Positions 32,636 through 42,122 of a DNA stretch of 45,408 nt are shown piece after piece. Where the stretch lies: assembly GCA_964569795.1 (NCBI GenBank), contig CAZMVB010000031.1, forward strand, positions 1 to 45,408. Direction: 5' to 3'. The notes under the pieces were generated by a model, which searched no databases, was not told where the DNA came from, and was given only the letters and a program-made list of their open reading frames with translations. The stretch's first letter is position 1. Each line of letters starts with the position of its first letter. A program made the translations under genes and the position numbers. The DNA comes from JAHJDS01 sp964569795. Lineage in GTDB: Bacteria; Desulfobacterota; Desulfarculia; Desulfarculales; JAHJDS01.

Positions 32636-33541
32636 TCAGGCCTGGCCCAGATGACGGGCAAAAAATTCGGCCTCCAGGGTGACGACCTCCTCAAAGTCTT
32701 TGCCCTGGTACACGTCGAAGTGTCCGCCCGAACGGCGGACCAGCTCGGCCCGGGGAAGGCGCTCGGCCGTTTTGGCCACGGCCGCGGCCGGGATGTAGAG
32801 GTCGTCCTCGGCCATGACCATCAGGACCGGGCAATCGATTTTCGGGGCGAATTTGATCGGCCGGTAAAGGCCCATGGTCAGCAGGACCCGGGCGGGGCAG
32901 CGGTTGGGGAAGTCATACCCGGGCGGCACCAGGGCCTGAAAACCGGGTTCAGCGTCCGGGCCGTTGAGCACGGCGAATCTGTCGGGCGGGCCGGCCACGG
33001 GGACGTAATGGGGCCGGCGGAAGGTGATCATCCGCCCCAGGTCCCGGAGGCCGTGCCCGAAGGCGGCCAGGGCGTGGCCCAGGGGAACGTGAGCCAGGGT
33101 GGCCCGTCCGTCCACAAAGGGCACCTGGGCGACCACGGCCCGGACGCCCCTGTCCCGGGCGGCCGTGACCAGGACGTGACCGCCGGAAAACGAGGTGCCC
33201 CACAGACCGATCCGCTGGGGATCGATTTGGTCCAGGCCGCGGACATGCGTGAGGGCCGCGGCCCAGTCGGCCAGGTGTCTTCGGGGACTGACCAGATTTC
33301 TGGGCTCGCCGCGACTATCGCCGAATCCCCGGTAGTCGAAGACAAAGGCGGCCAGCCCGGCCTGATTGAACCGGGCGGCGTACTCGCCCAACAACATCGC
33401 CCGCTCGGCGGCAAAGCCGTGGGCCAGGATCACCGCCGGCCAGCGGCGTTCATCTTGTCCCCCCAGCCCGGCGTCAGGCAGAAACAGCCAGCCGGCGCAC
33501 CTGGTTCCCTGAATTAAAAAATTTGAATCCAGACGGGTCAT
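32636..33541 (-). CDS. alpha/beta hydrolase
   Basis: A 301-residue protein with the alpha/beta-hydrolase fold. The oxyanion strand is VILAHGFAAERAM, then VFDYRGFGDSRGEPRN. The nucleophile elbow GTSFSGG (Ser about 117) is typical of the family, followed by VLMVMAEDDLYIP with the acid and GGHFDVYQG with the catalytic histidine. It resembles the X-Pro dipeptidyl-peptidase/YcjY-type hydrolases; the substrate is unknown. There is no signal peptide, so it is cytosolic. It lies between hsp20 and recD2 on the same strand. Confidence 0.88.
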   Translation of the reverse strand: MTRLDSNFLIQGTRCAGWLFLPDAGLGGQDERRWPAVILAHGFAAERAMLLGEYAARFNQAGLAAFVFDYRGFGDSRGEPRNLVSPRRHLADWAAALTHVRGLDQIDPQRIGLWGTSFSGGHVLVTAARDRGVRAVVAQVPFVDGRATLAHVPLGHALAAFGHGLRDLGRMITFRRPHYVPVAGPPDRFAVLNGPDAEPGFQALVPPGYDFPNRCPARVLLTMGLYRPIKFAPKIDCPVLMVMAEDDLYIPAAAVAKTAERLPRAELVRRSGGHFDVYQGKDFEEVVTLEAEFFARHLGQA

Positions 33542-33566
33542 CGAGTCTTTCCTGTTTTCGGCGGGT

Positions 33567-35753
33567 TTATAGATCTCCCTTGAGACGTCTGGCGAGCCAG
33601 GTGTTGCGGCGGCGCTCGTCCGTGGTGCGGACCGCCCGGTCCAGGGCGGCCCGGGAGCCGACCAGGACGCACAGCCTTTTGGCCCGGGTCAGGGCGGTGT
33701 AGAGCAGGTTGCGCTTGAGCATCACGAAATGCGAATTCAAGAGGGGCACGACCACGGCCGGGAACTCGCTGCCCTGGGACTTGTGGACGGTGACGGCGTA
33801 GGCCAGGGTCAGGGCCTCCAGGTCCAGGGCCTCGTAGGCCGCCCGGCGCCCGTCAAAGTCCACCACCAGCAGGGCCTGATCCGGGTCCACGGCCGTGACC
33901 CGGCCCAGCTCGCCGTTGAACACGCCCCGGTCGTAATCGTTTTTGACGCACATCACCCGGTCGCCCCGGCGGTACGAAAAACGTCCCCGGTCAAGGCCGG
34001 GCCGGCCGGGATTGAGCCGGGCCTGAAGCCGCAGGTTGAGGTTCTCGGTGCCGACCTCGCCCTTGTGCATGGGTGACAGGACCTGGACGTCGGTCAGGGG
34101 GTCGAGGCCGAATCCGCGGGGGATGCGCTCGGCCACCAGGTCCTCGATGACCCGGGCCGCCTCGGCCGGGTCGTCCCGCTCGATGAAGTAGAGATCGCCC
34201 GGCTCGGGTCCCTGATGAAATTGCGGCGGGCGGCCGTGGTTGACGGCGTGGGCCCCGGGGATTAGGAGTCCCTGGGCGGCCTGGCGATGGATTTCGGTCA
34301 GATATACCGCTTCGACCCGACCGCTGTTCAGGATTTCCCGCAGGACCGCCCCCGGTCCGACCGAGGGGAGCTGGTCCACGTCCCCGACCAGGATCAGCCG
34401 GGTCCCGGGGGCGACGGCCTTGAGCAGGTGATGGCTGAGCCACAGGTCCAGCATGGAGGCCTCGTCCACGATGACCGCGTCGGCCTCGAGGGGCCGGTCC
34501 TCGTCGCGTCCGAACCGGGCCTGCTGGGGATCGAACTCGAGGAGGCGGTGCACGGTCCGGGCCGGGGCGCCGGTCAGCTCGGCCAGGCGCTTGGCCGCCC
34601 GGCCGGTGGGGGCGGCCAGGACGAATCTTTCGTGCCGGCGGCGGAGGATGGCGATGACCGCCCGGACGATGGTCGTCTTGCCCGTGCCCGGCCCGCCGGT
34701 GATGACCGCCACCGGGGCGCTGACGGCCGCGGCCACGGCCCGGGCCTGGTCCGGGGCCAGGGTCAGGTCCAGGGCCTGACCGGCCAGGTCCCATTCCGCC
34801 GGGGTGGGCGGGGCGCCCCCCGCCTCGGACAGCCGGGCGGCCAGACGCCAGGCCAGTTCCCGCTCGCACCGGGCCAGCCAGGCCGGATAGACCGCCTCGC
34901 CCTCGGGCTGGGTCACCACCTCCAGGTCCCCGGACCTGTTCAGGCGGTCGATGGTCTCATCGATCAGCCCCGGATCCACGGCCAGCACCTGGGCCGCGGT
35001 TTCCGCCAGGTGCTCCCGCGGGACAAAGACGTGGCCCTCGTCGGTCGCGGTCTCGATGACGTGGAGCACCCCGGCCCCGAGGCGAGGCGGAGCGTCGAGG
35101 GCGAAACCCATCTCCCGGGCCATCCGGTCGGCGGTCAGAAAGCCGATGCCCTTCACCTCCCGATAGACCACGTAGGGATCGGCCTGGACCGCCTCGACCG
35201 TGTCCTCTCCCAGGCGCCGGCAGACCTTGAGGGCCTGGGCCGGCCCCAGCCCCAGCCCCTGCAAGAAGACCATGGCCCGCCGGGTCTCGCGCTGCTCTTG
35301 CCAGGCCTGCTTGATCTGGGTCAACCGCTTGCCGCCGATCCCCGGGACGGTCAGCAGCCGCCGGGGCGTCTCGTCCAGGACCCGCAGGGTGTCCTCGCCG
35401 AAGCGCTCGACCAGCCGCTGAGCCATGACCGGGCCGATGCCCTTGATCAGCCCCGAGCCCAGGTAGCGAATCAGGCCGTCGGTGGTCGAGGGCGGCCTGA
35501 TCTTGACCGAGTCGGCCACGAACTGCCGGCCGTACTTGGCGTGCTTGTCCCACCGGCCGGTCAGTTCGACCTCCTCGCCCGCGGTCAGCCCCCCCAGGGG
35601 GCCGACCGCGGTCACGCTCCCGGTCGGTCCGGCCACGTCCAGGCGGACCACGGCAAAGTCGTTTTCGGAGTTGACAAAGGTCAAACGCTTGACCACTCCC
35701 GAGAGGGTGTCACCCTCGGGCGGCGGGAACAGGCTGTCGGCGGGCGGCGTCAC
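33567..35753 (-). CDS. recD2: RecD2-type ATP-dependent DNA helicase
   Basis: A 728-residue superfamily 1B helicase of the stand-alone RecD2 type. The N-terminal OB-like segment (LSGVVKRLTFVNSENDFAVVRL) is followed by a helix-hairpin-helix region (GIGPVMAQRLVERFG, VPGIGGKRLTQI, KGIGFLTADRM). Walker A is ITGGPGTGKTTIVRA near residue 354, with IVDEASMLD as motif II, LVGDVDQLPSVGPG as motif III and VTVHKSQGSEFPAVV near the C terminus. RecD2 unwinds DNA 5'-3' outside RecBCD. The GTG start at 35753 lacks a visible ribosome site, so the exact N terminus is uncertain. Confidence 0.95.
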   Translation of the reverse strand: MTPPADSLFPPPEGDTLSGVVKRLTFVNSENDFAVVRLDVAGPTGSVTAVGPLGGLTAGEEVELTGRWDKHAKYGRQFVADSVKIRPPSTTDGLIRYLGSGLIKGIGPVMAQRLVERFGEDTLRVLDETPRRLLTVPGIGGKRLTQIKQAWQEQRETRRAMVFLQGLGLGPAQALKVCRRLGEDTVEAVQADPYVVYREVKGIGFLTADRMAREMGFALDAPPRLGAGVLHVIETATDEGHVFVPREHLAETAAQVLAVDPGLIDETIDRLNRSGDLEVVTQPEGEAVYPAWLARCERELAWRLAARLSEAGGAPPTPAEWDLAGQALDLTLAPDQARAVAAAVSAPVAVITGGPGTGKTTIVRAVIAILRRRHERFVLAAPTGRAAKRLAELTGAPARTVHRLLEFDPQQARFGRDEDRPLEADAVIVDEASMLDLWLSHHLLKAVAPGTRLILVGDVDQLPSVGPGAVLREILNSGRVEAVYLTEIHRQAAQGLLIPGAHAVNHGRPPQFHQGPEPGDLYFIERDDPAEAARVIEDLVAERIPRGFGLDPLTDVQVLSPMHKGEVGTENLNLRLQARLNPGRPGLDRGRFSYRRGDRVMCVKNDYDRGVFNGELGRVTAVDPDQALLVVDFDGRRAAYEALDLEALTLAYAVTVHKSQGSEFPAVVVPLLNSHFVMLKRNLLYTALTRAKRLCVLVGSRAALDRAVRTTDERRRNTWLARRLKGDL

Positions 35754-35861
35754 GTCGTGATTTCGGATGGGATCGAACGGTTGTTAGGAGCACCATACTT
35801 ATTCAGCAAAAAAGGGTAAAGCAAAAACCGCCGCGGGATGGAATCGGTAACCGGTCGAGCC

Positions 35862-36971
35862 TCACCGCGGCCCGGCCGAAGCAGAGGGCCGGTCCAGGTT
35901 GCGGACCATCTTGGCCAGGGTCAGCACCGCGTCCACGTAGTGCCGGCTGTGGTTGTACTTCATCAGGACCGCCCGCCGGCCGGCCGCATCGAGTCCCGGC
36001 CGCCAGCCGTGATGCTTCAGGTAGCGGCCGGCGCTCAGCACCGCGTCATCGAGGTGAAAGAGCAGGACCCGGCCGTCCTTGTCGGCGTCCACCCCCAGAT
36101 TCAAGGCGTTGGACGGCAGAAACTGGCAGATGCCCAGGGCCCCGGCGAACGAGCCCTTGAGGGCGTGAATGTCCAGCCGGTTCTTGTCGGTGTAGCGGAT
36201 CAGGGCGGTCAGCTCCCCAAAGGCCCAGTCGCTCTTCTTCTCCAGCCAGGCCACGACATATTTCCGGGTCCTCTTGCGGCGGCTCCTGGGGTCCAGGCGG
36301 CTCCGGATGGCCCGGGCCGCCCGGGGGCCCCGGGTGGCGGCCAGGGTGGCCAGGACGTTGAACACCGGGAATCTTCCTTGGTTGCCGCCCAGCCTGGTCT
36401 CGATCATGAACAGGGCGGCTATGATCTCCGGGGGCACACCGTAGCGTTTCTGGTTTTTCAAAAGTAGCCGGCGATGGGCCGCCAGCCAGCGGTGGGTCCG
36501 GCGGGCGACGCGGGCCGTGGTGAACCCCTTGTACAGGGCCTTGGTCTCCCGGACCCTGAGCCGGATCAGGACCGTTTTGGGGAGATACCTGACCGAGGGC
36601 GAGGCGAAGAGGCGGTCGATCTTTTTCCGCTTGAAGCCCGAGGCCACCAGCCTCTTTTTCAGGGCGGCGAAGACCCAGGCGCCGCCCGGCCAGGCCGCCG
36701 CCGGGACCGGGGTCAGGCCCGAGGCGGGCAGCCGGGCGATCCTCTGGTTGGGGGGAACTGGTTTGATCTGGGACCAGTCCGGCGGCCGGGTCAGGGTCGG
36801 TCGGGTCGGCCCGGACGGGCGGGCGGGCGGCTGAGACGCAGCGGGCCGCGAGGCAGTCGGCGCGGTCCGGGAATAACAGCCGCTCAACCCGGCGGCCAAA
36901 ACCGCCGAAATCAACCAGAGCACCACCCGGCCCCCGGCCGGGGCCCCATCAAACCTTGGCCCGCCGTTCAA
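35862..36971 (-). CDS. MltB-type lytic murein transglycosylase, lipoprotein
   Basis: A 369-residue protein with a lipoprotein signal ending in AAGLSGC (Cys about 32). A proline/serine-rich linker (about 33-75) follows. The catalytic domain (about 95-355) has VPPEIIAALFMIETRLGG, in which the glutamate is the general acid of MltB-type enzymes, then FPVFNVLATLAAT and GSFAGALGICQFLPSNAL. It cleaves peptidoglycan glycan strands with anhydro-muramyl ends (family knowledge). The start is TTG at 36971 (or GTG nearer the hydrophobic core). It is divergent from the gene at 37041. Confidence 0.9.
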   Translation of the reverse strand: MNGGPRFDGAPAGGRVVLWLISAVLAAGLSGCYSRTAPTASRPAASQPPARPSGPTRPTLTRPPDWSQIKPVPPNQRIARLPASGLTPVPAAAWPGGAWVFAALKKRLVASGFKRKKIDRLFASPSVRYLPKTVLIRLRVRETKALYKGFTTARVARRTHRWLAAHRRLLLKNQKRYGVPPEIIAALFMIETRLGGNQGRFPVFNVLATLAATRGPRAARAIRSRLDPRSRRKRTRKYVVAWLEKKSDWAFGELTALIRYTDKNRLDIHALKGSFAGALGICQFLPSNALNLGVDADKDGRVLLFHLDDAVLSAGRYLKHHGWRPGLDAAGRRAVLMKYNHSRHYVDAVLTLAKMVRNLDRPSASAGPR

Positions 36972-37040
36972 CGCCCGCTCTCCGGCCGCCGGTTGTCATC
37001 CGGCGGCGTTTCACATACACTGGCTTCGAGGTATCGACTC

Positions 37041-37640
37041 ATGGCCGATCTGGTCAAGTTCCCCCGGCTCCCGGACAACACCCTCACCGACAAGCCCTGG
37101 CGGTTTCGCCGGGCCGAGTGGGCCGCCGCCCAGCCCTTGATGTGCGGCCTGCACCAGGCGGCCCTGTTCGAGGACCATCGCCGCGAGGTCTATCGGCCCG
37201 GGCACTTTCACATCCGGGAATTACCCCTGGGGGTCCCGCTCGAGGCGGGCCAGGTGATCACCATCCGGGGGGTCTTCCGCCACCGGGAGGCGGAGGAGAA
37301 CATGCGCCGGGTGATGTTCCTGGCCGGGCTGATGGAGGTGATGATCAATCACCCCTGCCCCATCCTCCGGACCGACCTGATCCGTAACGTGTATCAACGC
37401 CTGGAGACGCTGTCGGCCGACCTGGGGGTGGTCTGGCGGGGTCAGAGCAACCGATTCCTGCCCACCCTGTCCCCGCGGCTGTATCACCCCAACCGCCTGT
37501 CCGGGAGGCTGGCCGTGATCAACAACCTCCAGGTCTTCTACGACACCCTCCGGGCCGAGACCGACGACCAGTTCGACCTGGTGGCCAAGCACTACGTGTT
37601 CTACGTCCCGGCCGGCTGGGCTCCCCCGGCCCCGGCCTGA
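37041..37640 (+). CDS. conserved protein of unknown function
   Basis: A 199-residue cytosolic protein starting at ATG 37041 with GAGGT eight bases upstream. It has no signal peptide. Helical and strand segments are visible (RRAEWAAAQPLMCGLHQAALF, VITIRGVFRHREAEENMRRVMF, LIRNVYQRLETLSADLGVVW). No motif of a known enzyme or binding family. Its stop is 16 bases from the stop of the convergent secreted two-repeat gene. It is an isolated plus-strand gene among minus-strand envelope genes. Confidence 0.6.
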   Translation: MADLVKFPRLPDNTLTDKPWRFRRAEWAAAQPLMCGLHQAALFEDHRREVYRPGHFHIRELPLGVPLEAGQVITIRGVFRHREAEENMRRVMFLAGLMEVMINHPCPILRTDLIRNVYQRLETLSADLGVVWRGQSNRFLPTLSPRLYHPNRLSGRLAVINNLQVFYDTLRAETDDQFDLVAKHYVFYVPAGWAPPAPA

Positions 37641-37656
37641 CGCCGCCGCAGTCCGC

Positions 37657-38364
37657 CTACCGGACGGTGAAGGACAGCCGCTCGACGACGTTGTATCCGC
37701 CCCGCGGCCAGTTGAAGTACAGCCGGACCTGGTACTTCCCGGGCGGCAGGTTGTGAACCGTGAACCGGCCCGAGGCGTGGCCCTTGAGGTAGGTCCACTT
37801 GCCCCAGGTGCGGTCCGAGGCCCCGGCCCTGACAAAGGTGATCCAGTCCCGGGGATTGCCCGAGGTGCCGCGCCAGGTGACCGTGACCGGCCGGCCCGCC
37901 GGGAAAACGGCGGCCGGCAGGGACAAATATTGGCCTCGGAGCGCGTGTCCGGGTAGGGCCGAACCGACGCGGAAGGACAACCGCTCGATGACCTTGAATC
38001 CGCCCTGGGGCCAGTTGAAGTACAGCCGGGCCTCATAGGCCCCGGGCGGCAGGTTGTGGACCGTGAACCTTCCGGAGGTCCGGCCCCGGAGATAGGTCCA
38101 CTTACCCCACTTGCGGTCCGACGTCCCGGCCGGGACGATGGTGATCCAGTCCTTGGCGTTGCCCGGGGTGTTGCGCCAGGTGACGGTCACCGGCTGGCCG
38201 GGCTGGTACACGACGGCCGACAGGGACAGATACCGGCCCGGGACCCTGGCCGGTACCACGGCGGCCGGCGAGTCCCCGCCCCCTTTCTGGGCCAGGGCCG
38301 GCCCGACCGTCAGGGCCAGGATCCCCACCAGGCACCAGACAATCAATTTGACGCGACGAGACAT
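37657..38364 (-). CDS. secreted protein with two tandem beta-sandwich repeats
   Basis: A 235-residue protein: signal peptide (residues 1-25, LIVWCLVGILALTVGPALA), then two repeats of about 95 residues. Both contain RYLSLSAVVY/QYLSLPAAVF, PVTVTWR, DWITxVxAG, KWTYL, GRFTVHNLPPG and RLYFNWPxGG-VxERLSF. The pattern DWI...W.Y...G.F...LPPG.Y..RL suggests an immunoglobulin-like or C2-like beta sandwich; it is a recurring but poorly described module. No lipoprotein or anchor signal. The start ATG 38364 follows GGGAGGT; the gene lies 26 bases after the SGNH gene and may be co-transcribed. Confidence 0.75.
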   Translation of the reverse strand: MSRRVKLIVWCLVGILALTVGPALAQKGGGDSPAAVVPARVPGRYLSLSAVVYQPGQPVTVTWRNTPGNAKDWITIVPAGTSDRKWGKWTYLRGRTSGRFTVHNLPPGAYEARLYFNWPQGGFKVIERLSFRVGSALPGHALRGQYLSLPAAVFPAGRPVTVTWRGTSGNPRDWITFVRAGASDRTWGKWTYLKGHASGRFTVHNLPPGKYQVRLYFNWPRGGYNVVERLSFTVR

Positions 38365-38390
38365 GGGCATACCTCCCTGATAATTACCAA

Positions 38391-39827
38391 TCATTGTATC
38401 CTGGGGCGACGGACGCCTGTCAAGGGCTGGATAATAGGCCGCCGCCGGCCGGCCGCCGCCTGTTTCGGCGGCCGAATCCAGTCCCGGTGATGATCGCGGA
38501 GAAAGGCGAGCAGGAGCTGGGCCACGGCCTCGTGGCCCCGCTCGTTCAGCCCCTCGGTCCCGGGGGCCGCCCCCGGCCCGGGTCGAAAAAGGGCGGCGCC
38601 CCGGTCCCGGGTCAGACGGATGAAGCCGGGGGTCAGGGAGAATACCGGGATGCGGTGCGCCCGGCAGACGGCCGTGAGCCGGTCCTCCACCAGATTCAAA
38701 TCCAGGGCCGGATTGTCGTGTTGCCAGGCGGACCGCAGGGTCTGATCGACCTGCTCGGGCCGGGGAACCAGGACCACCAGGAACTTGACGCCTCGTTCCC
38801 GGCACAGCCGGTCCATCTCGATCAGCACCCGGGCGGTCACCCGGCGGGCCCGCTCGGCAAAGGCCAGAAGCCGCAGGTAGTCCAGGGGCATCCGGGCGAA
38901 CTGCCAGGCGCCCCAGGTGAAGGGCGTCAGGTAAAGGTACAGGCTGTCGGCCGCGGCCCGGCGACCCACCTCCCGGCGGAAACCCCAGTCGCCGTCCCCC
39001 GTTCCCGACCGGACGTAACGCCGGTACAGGTCCAGGATCTCGTATTTTTCGTGGTTGATCCACCGGAGCAGGTGGGACTCGGGCGTGATCCAATACAGGA
39101 ATCGGCCCCACCAGCTCCTCCGGAGGCGATTGAGGCCGCGGTTCCGGAACCCCCGGCCGACCTCTAACCGGCCGCCGACGATGGTCACCCGCGGTCGCTC
39201 GGTCCGCCCGAACTCGGGGCTGTCCTCCAGCTCACTTTGGGGCGGAGTGACGAACAGGATAACGATATCGGGCCGGTACTTGAAACCCCGGTCCTTGAGC
39301 AGCAGGTACTGGTGGGTGACGCCCGTGTCCGGGAGACCGGCGTTGATCACCTCCCAGTTGAACTGACGCCAGCGGCCCGTGGCCCTGAGGTCCCGCTCCA
39401 GGACCTGACCGAAGGTCCGCGTCAGCTTCACCCCGAGGGCCGCCACCAGGGAATCTCCCAGGAGCAGGACGCGCCTGGTTCCGGCCGGTTTGAGCCAGCC
39501 TCCCGAGGCGTCCCGGCGCCAGCCGCGCTCCCGGTCCCGGTATCCCAGGGAATTTATGGCCACGTAAACCGGCCGCTCCCCCGGCCACCAGCCCCGGGCC
39601 CCGGGGCGCAGCGACACCCCCAGGACCGGATCGAACCGGCCCAGCAGCGGCGGGGCGGGCAGGAAGATTCGGACCGCCGCCTCGGCCAGGGCCAGGAGCA
39701 ACACCACCCCCAGGACAAACACCACCAGACTGCCCAGACAGCCGCGCCCCAAACGACGCCGGACCAGCCGGGGCAGAGACCGGGGGACGTCCGGGGCTGC
39801 GCGAAGGGTGTCGGGCTGAGGATCCAT
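38391..39827 (-). CDS. membrane-anchored SGNH/GDSL hydrolase
   Basis: A 478-residue protein. One membrane helix near residues 31-53 anchors it; the rest is periplasmic. The SGNH block I is VLLLGDSLVAALGV (Ser126). Block II-like NAGLPDTGVTHQYLLL and block V-like LNERGHEAVAQLL, with the catalytic histidine near the end, are visible. The NSLGYRDRE segment is common in proteins of this type. Such enzymes remove or move acyl groups on polysaccharides or peptidoglycan; the substrate is unknown. The start ATG 39827 follows AGGAACGCCCC. It is followed by the secreted two-repeat gene. Confidence 0.8.
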   Translation of the reverse strand: MDPQPDTLRAAPDVPRSLPRLVRRRLGRGCLGSLVVFVLGVVLLLALAEAAVRIFLPAPPLLGRFDPVLGVSLRPGARGWWPGERPVYVAINSLGYRDRERGWRRDASGGWLKPAGTRRVLLLGDSLVAALGVKLTRTFGQVLERDLRATGRWRQFNWEVINAGLPDTGVTHQYLLLKDRGFKYRPDIVILFVTPPQSELEDSPEFGRTERPRVTIVGGRLEVGRGFRNRGLNRLRRSWWGRFLYWITPESHLLRWINHEKYEILDLYRRYVRSGTGDGDWGFRREVGRRAAADSLYLYLTPFTWGAWQFARMPLDYLRLLAFAERARRVTARVLIEMDRLCRERGVKFLVVLVPRPEQVDQTLRSAWQHDNPALDLNLVEDRLTAVCRAHRIPVFSLTPGFIRLTRDRGAALFRPGPGAAPGTEGLNERGHEAVAQLLLAFLRDHHRDWIRPPKQAAAGRRRPIIQPLTGVRRPRIQ

Positions 39828-40013
39828 GGGGCGTTCCTGGCGTTCCGTCCGGGAGGCGTCCTTACGCACGTAGTTTACCACAGTCCCCGCCCCGGCGAGG
39901 CGGCCGGCCGTTTCATTCGAATTTCGCGGATCAGTCCCTGCCGCCCGGCGGTCGGATTGCTTGGTTACGGCTGGAAATGGGGTACGATTACCAGGCGACG
40001 GCCCGGGGCCCGA

Positions 40014-41915
40014 TCAACGGGCTTGTCCGAACACGTCCGGTTCGTCGCTCAGGCGCCGGTGGATCTCGAAGTGGTAGGCCTGAATCACGTCCTCGTGGTT
40101 CAACAGGCCCAGGATGGCCCCGGACTCGCTGTCCACCACCGGGATGGTCCCCAGGCCGGCGTCCAGGAACTTCATCAGGGCCGAGTACAAGGTCTCGTCG
40201 GTGGTCACCCAGACCGGGTCCTTGGCCACCTCGCCGACCACCACCAGGTCCAGGATGGCGTCCTCGAACAGGATCGTCCGGACGTCCCGGAGCGAGAAGA
40301 TGCCGGTCAAGTGGCCCTGACCGTCCACCACCGGGTAGTGATTGTGGCCGGACCGGGTCAGGACGTCCCGCAACTCGCCGAAACGCATCGAGGCCGGCAG
40401 GACCTCGACCCGGCTGGGCTGGAAGATGTCGCCGACCTTCATCTCCTCCAGGACGTTGATGGTCATGTCCGCGGTATGGGCCGGCGAGGCGAACTTGTTT
40501 TCGACCTGTTTTTCGTAAATGGACCATTTTCGGGTCAGCAACAGGGCGATGACCGACACCAGCATCAGCGGGGCCAACAGGCCGTAGCCCTGGGTCATCT
40601 CCGAGACCATGAGCAGGGCCCCGATGGGCGCCGAGGCCGCCCCGGCGAAAAAGCTGGCCATGCCCACCAGAACGTACGCGCCGGGCTGGGTCACCAGATG
40701 CGGGAACAGCCACTGGCCCAGGTGACCGATCGTCCCGCCGATCATGGCGCCGATGAACAGGGACGGACCGAATACCCCGCCCGAGCCGCCCGAGCCGATG
40801 GTCAGGGCGGTGGTGATCATCTTGGCGAAGATGGCCACGACCATGATCCACAGGGCGGTGTGACCGTTAAGGACCGACTGGATGATTCCATAACCGCCGC
40901 CGATCACCTCGGGCAGAAACAGGGCGAACAGGCCCACCCCCAGGCCGCCGATGGCCGGTTTGAAGTGGGGCGGGATCGGAATCTTTTGAAAGACGTGGTC
41001 CCGGGCCCCGTAAAAGAGCTTGATGAACAGGATGCCCAGCGGGGCGCAGACCAGGCCCAGCACGGCGTAAACCAACAGCTCCAGCGGGTTGGTGAACTGG
41101 AACTGGGGGGTGGCGAAGATGGGTTCGTGGCCGAAAATCAGGGTGAACAGGCTGTAGGCGACCACCGAGGAGATGATGCAGGGAATGATGGCTTCGGTCT
41201 CGAAGTCCTCATGGTACAGGACCTCGACGGCGATGATGGCCCCGCCCAGCGGCGCCCGGAAGATGGCCCCCAGGCCCCCGGCCGTGCCGGCCAGCAGGAG
41301 CAGCCGTCGGTCCTTGACGTCCATCTTGAGGACCTGGGCCAGCCAGGAGCCGTACCCGGCTCCGATCTGGGCGATGGGTCCCTCACGGCCGGCACTGCCG
41401 CCCGTGGCCAGGGTGATGACCGAGGCGATGCTCTTGATGATCGGCACCCGGGCCCGGATAATGCCGGCCTTGTAGTGGAAGGCCTCGATCATGTGGTCGG
41501 TGCCGTGGCCCTCGGCCTCGGGGGCAAAGGTATAGACCAAGAAGCCGCTGACCAGGCCGCCCAGGACCGGGATGAAGAACAGGATCCAGGGGCGATATTG
41601 GATACCCCGCATCTGGGCCAGGAGTTGTCTGGTGTTGATGCCGGCGGTGTTGATGAACTCCTGGCCCGGCAGGGGCAACTCGAGGAATTTCAGGCCGAGG
41701 TGGGCCTCGACCAGCCGCTCGCCGGCCGGCGCGGCCAGGTGCAGCCCGGCCCCGAGCTCGAGCACGAAATACTTGCCCCACTCCAACAAATAAAAAAAAG
41801 CGGCGGCCCCCAATCCGGCCACCGCCCCGACCATGGCCCCGTAAAACACCCACCGCACCACCTGGACCGCTCCGGGCGGGGTCAACCGATATTTCAGGCG
41901 AGGTAGCTTGCCCAT
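40014..41915 (-). CDS. ClC-family chloride channel/antiporter with CBS pair
   Basis: A 633-residue protein. The ClC membrane domain occupies about residues 20-450. The first signature is GGSAGREGP with gating Glu178, the second GSGGSGGVFGPSLFIGA. Two CBS domains (about 490-625: PASMRFGELRDVLTRSGHNHYPVVD, and VWVTTDETLYSALMKF with TIPVVD) form a C-terminal nucleotide-sensing module. Members are either chloride channels or H+/Cl- or F-/H+ exchangers; which one is not decided by these motifs. The gating glutamate is retained, and the length is typical of ClC-CBS proteins. Start at ATG 41915. It is divergent from the secreted gene at 42123. Confidence 0.93.
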   Translation of the reverse strand: MGKLPRLKYRLTPPGAVQVVRWVFYGAMVGAVAGLGAAAFFYLLEWGKYFVLELGAGLHLAAPAGERLVEAHLGLKFLELPLPGQEFINTAGINTRQLLAQMRGIQYRPWILFFIPVLGGLVSGFLVYTFAPEAEGHGTDHMIEAFHYKAGIIRARVPIIKSIASVITLATGGSAGREGPIAQIGAGYGSWLAQVLKMDVKDRRLLLLAGTAGGLGAIFRAPLGGAIIAVEVLYHEDFETEAIIPCIISSVVAYSLFTLIFGHEPIFATPQFQFTNPLELLVYAVLGLVCAPLGILFIKLFYGARDHVFQKIPIPPHFKPAIGGLGVGLFALFLPEVIGGGYGIIQSVLNGHTALWIMVVAIFAKMITTALTIGSGGSGGVFGPSLFIGAMIGGTIGHLGQWLFPHLVTQPGAYVLVGMASFFAGAASAPIGALLMVSEMTQGYGLLAPLMLVSVIALLLTRKWSIYEKQVENKFASPAHTADMTINVLEEMKVGDIFQPSRVEVLPASMRFGELRDVLTRSGHNHYPVVDGQGHLTGIFSLRDVRTILFEDAILDLVVVGEVAKDPVWVTTDETLYSALMKFLDAGLGTIPVVDSESGAILGLLNHEDVIQAYHFEIHRRLSDEPDVFGQAR

Positions 41916-42044
41916 GACTCCAGGTTCCGGTGGCCTCGGGTCCGCAAGGTAAATGGAAGTTGGTTTTATATCATTCCCGAGCCGCCAAGGGAAGCCAAAT
42001 TTTTCGGGGAGCCGGCCTATCAGCCCGAAAAAAAACCGGCGCGG

Positions 42045-42079
42045 TTGACAGCGGTGCGGTACAATTGGTTAAATTAACC
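42045..42079 (+). promoter_or_regulatory. promoter with 13-bp dyad upstream of 42123
   Basis: TTGACA near 42047 is followed after about 18 bases by TTAAAT-like sequence. Overlapping this is GGTTAA-A-TTAACC (42067-42079), a perfect dyad with a one-base centre. A repressor bound there would cover the -10 region. The geometry matches the dyad in the dsrC leader, though the sequence differs. Confidence 0.4.
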
Positions 42080-42122
42080 CATGAAAATCAGCCCCGAACG
42101 GGATGCAACCAGGAGGTTTCAA

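Noticed and set aside
39237..41906. Long plus-strand frame across the SGNH and ClC genes
   Set aside because: Spans two real genes of the other strand and an intergenic gap; composition as in other shadows.
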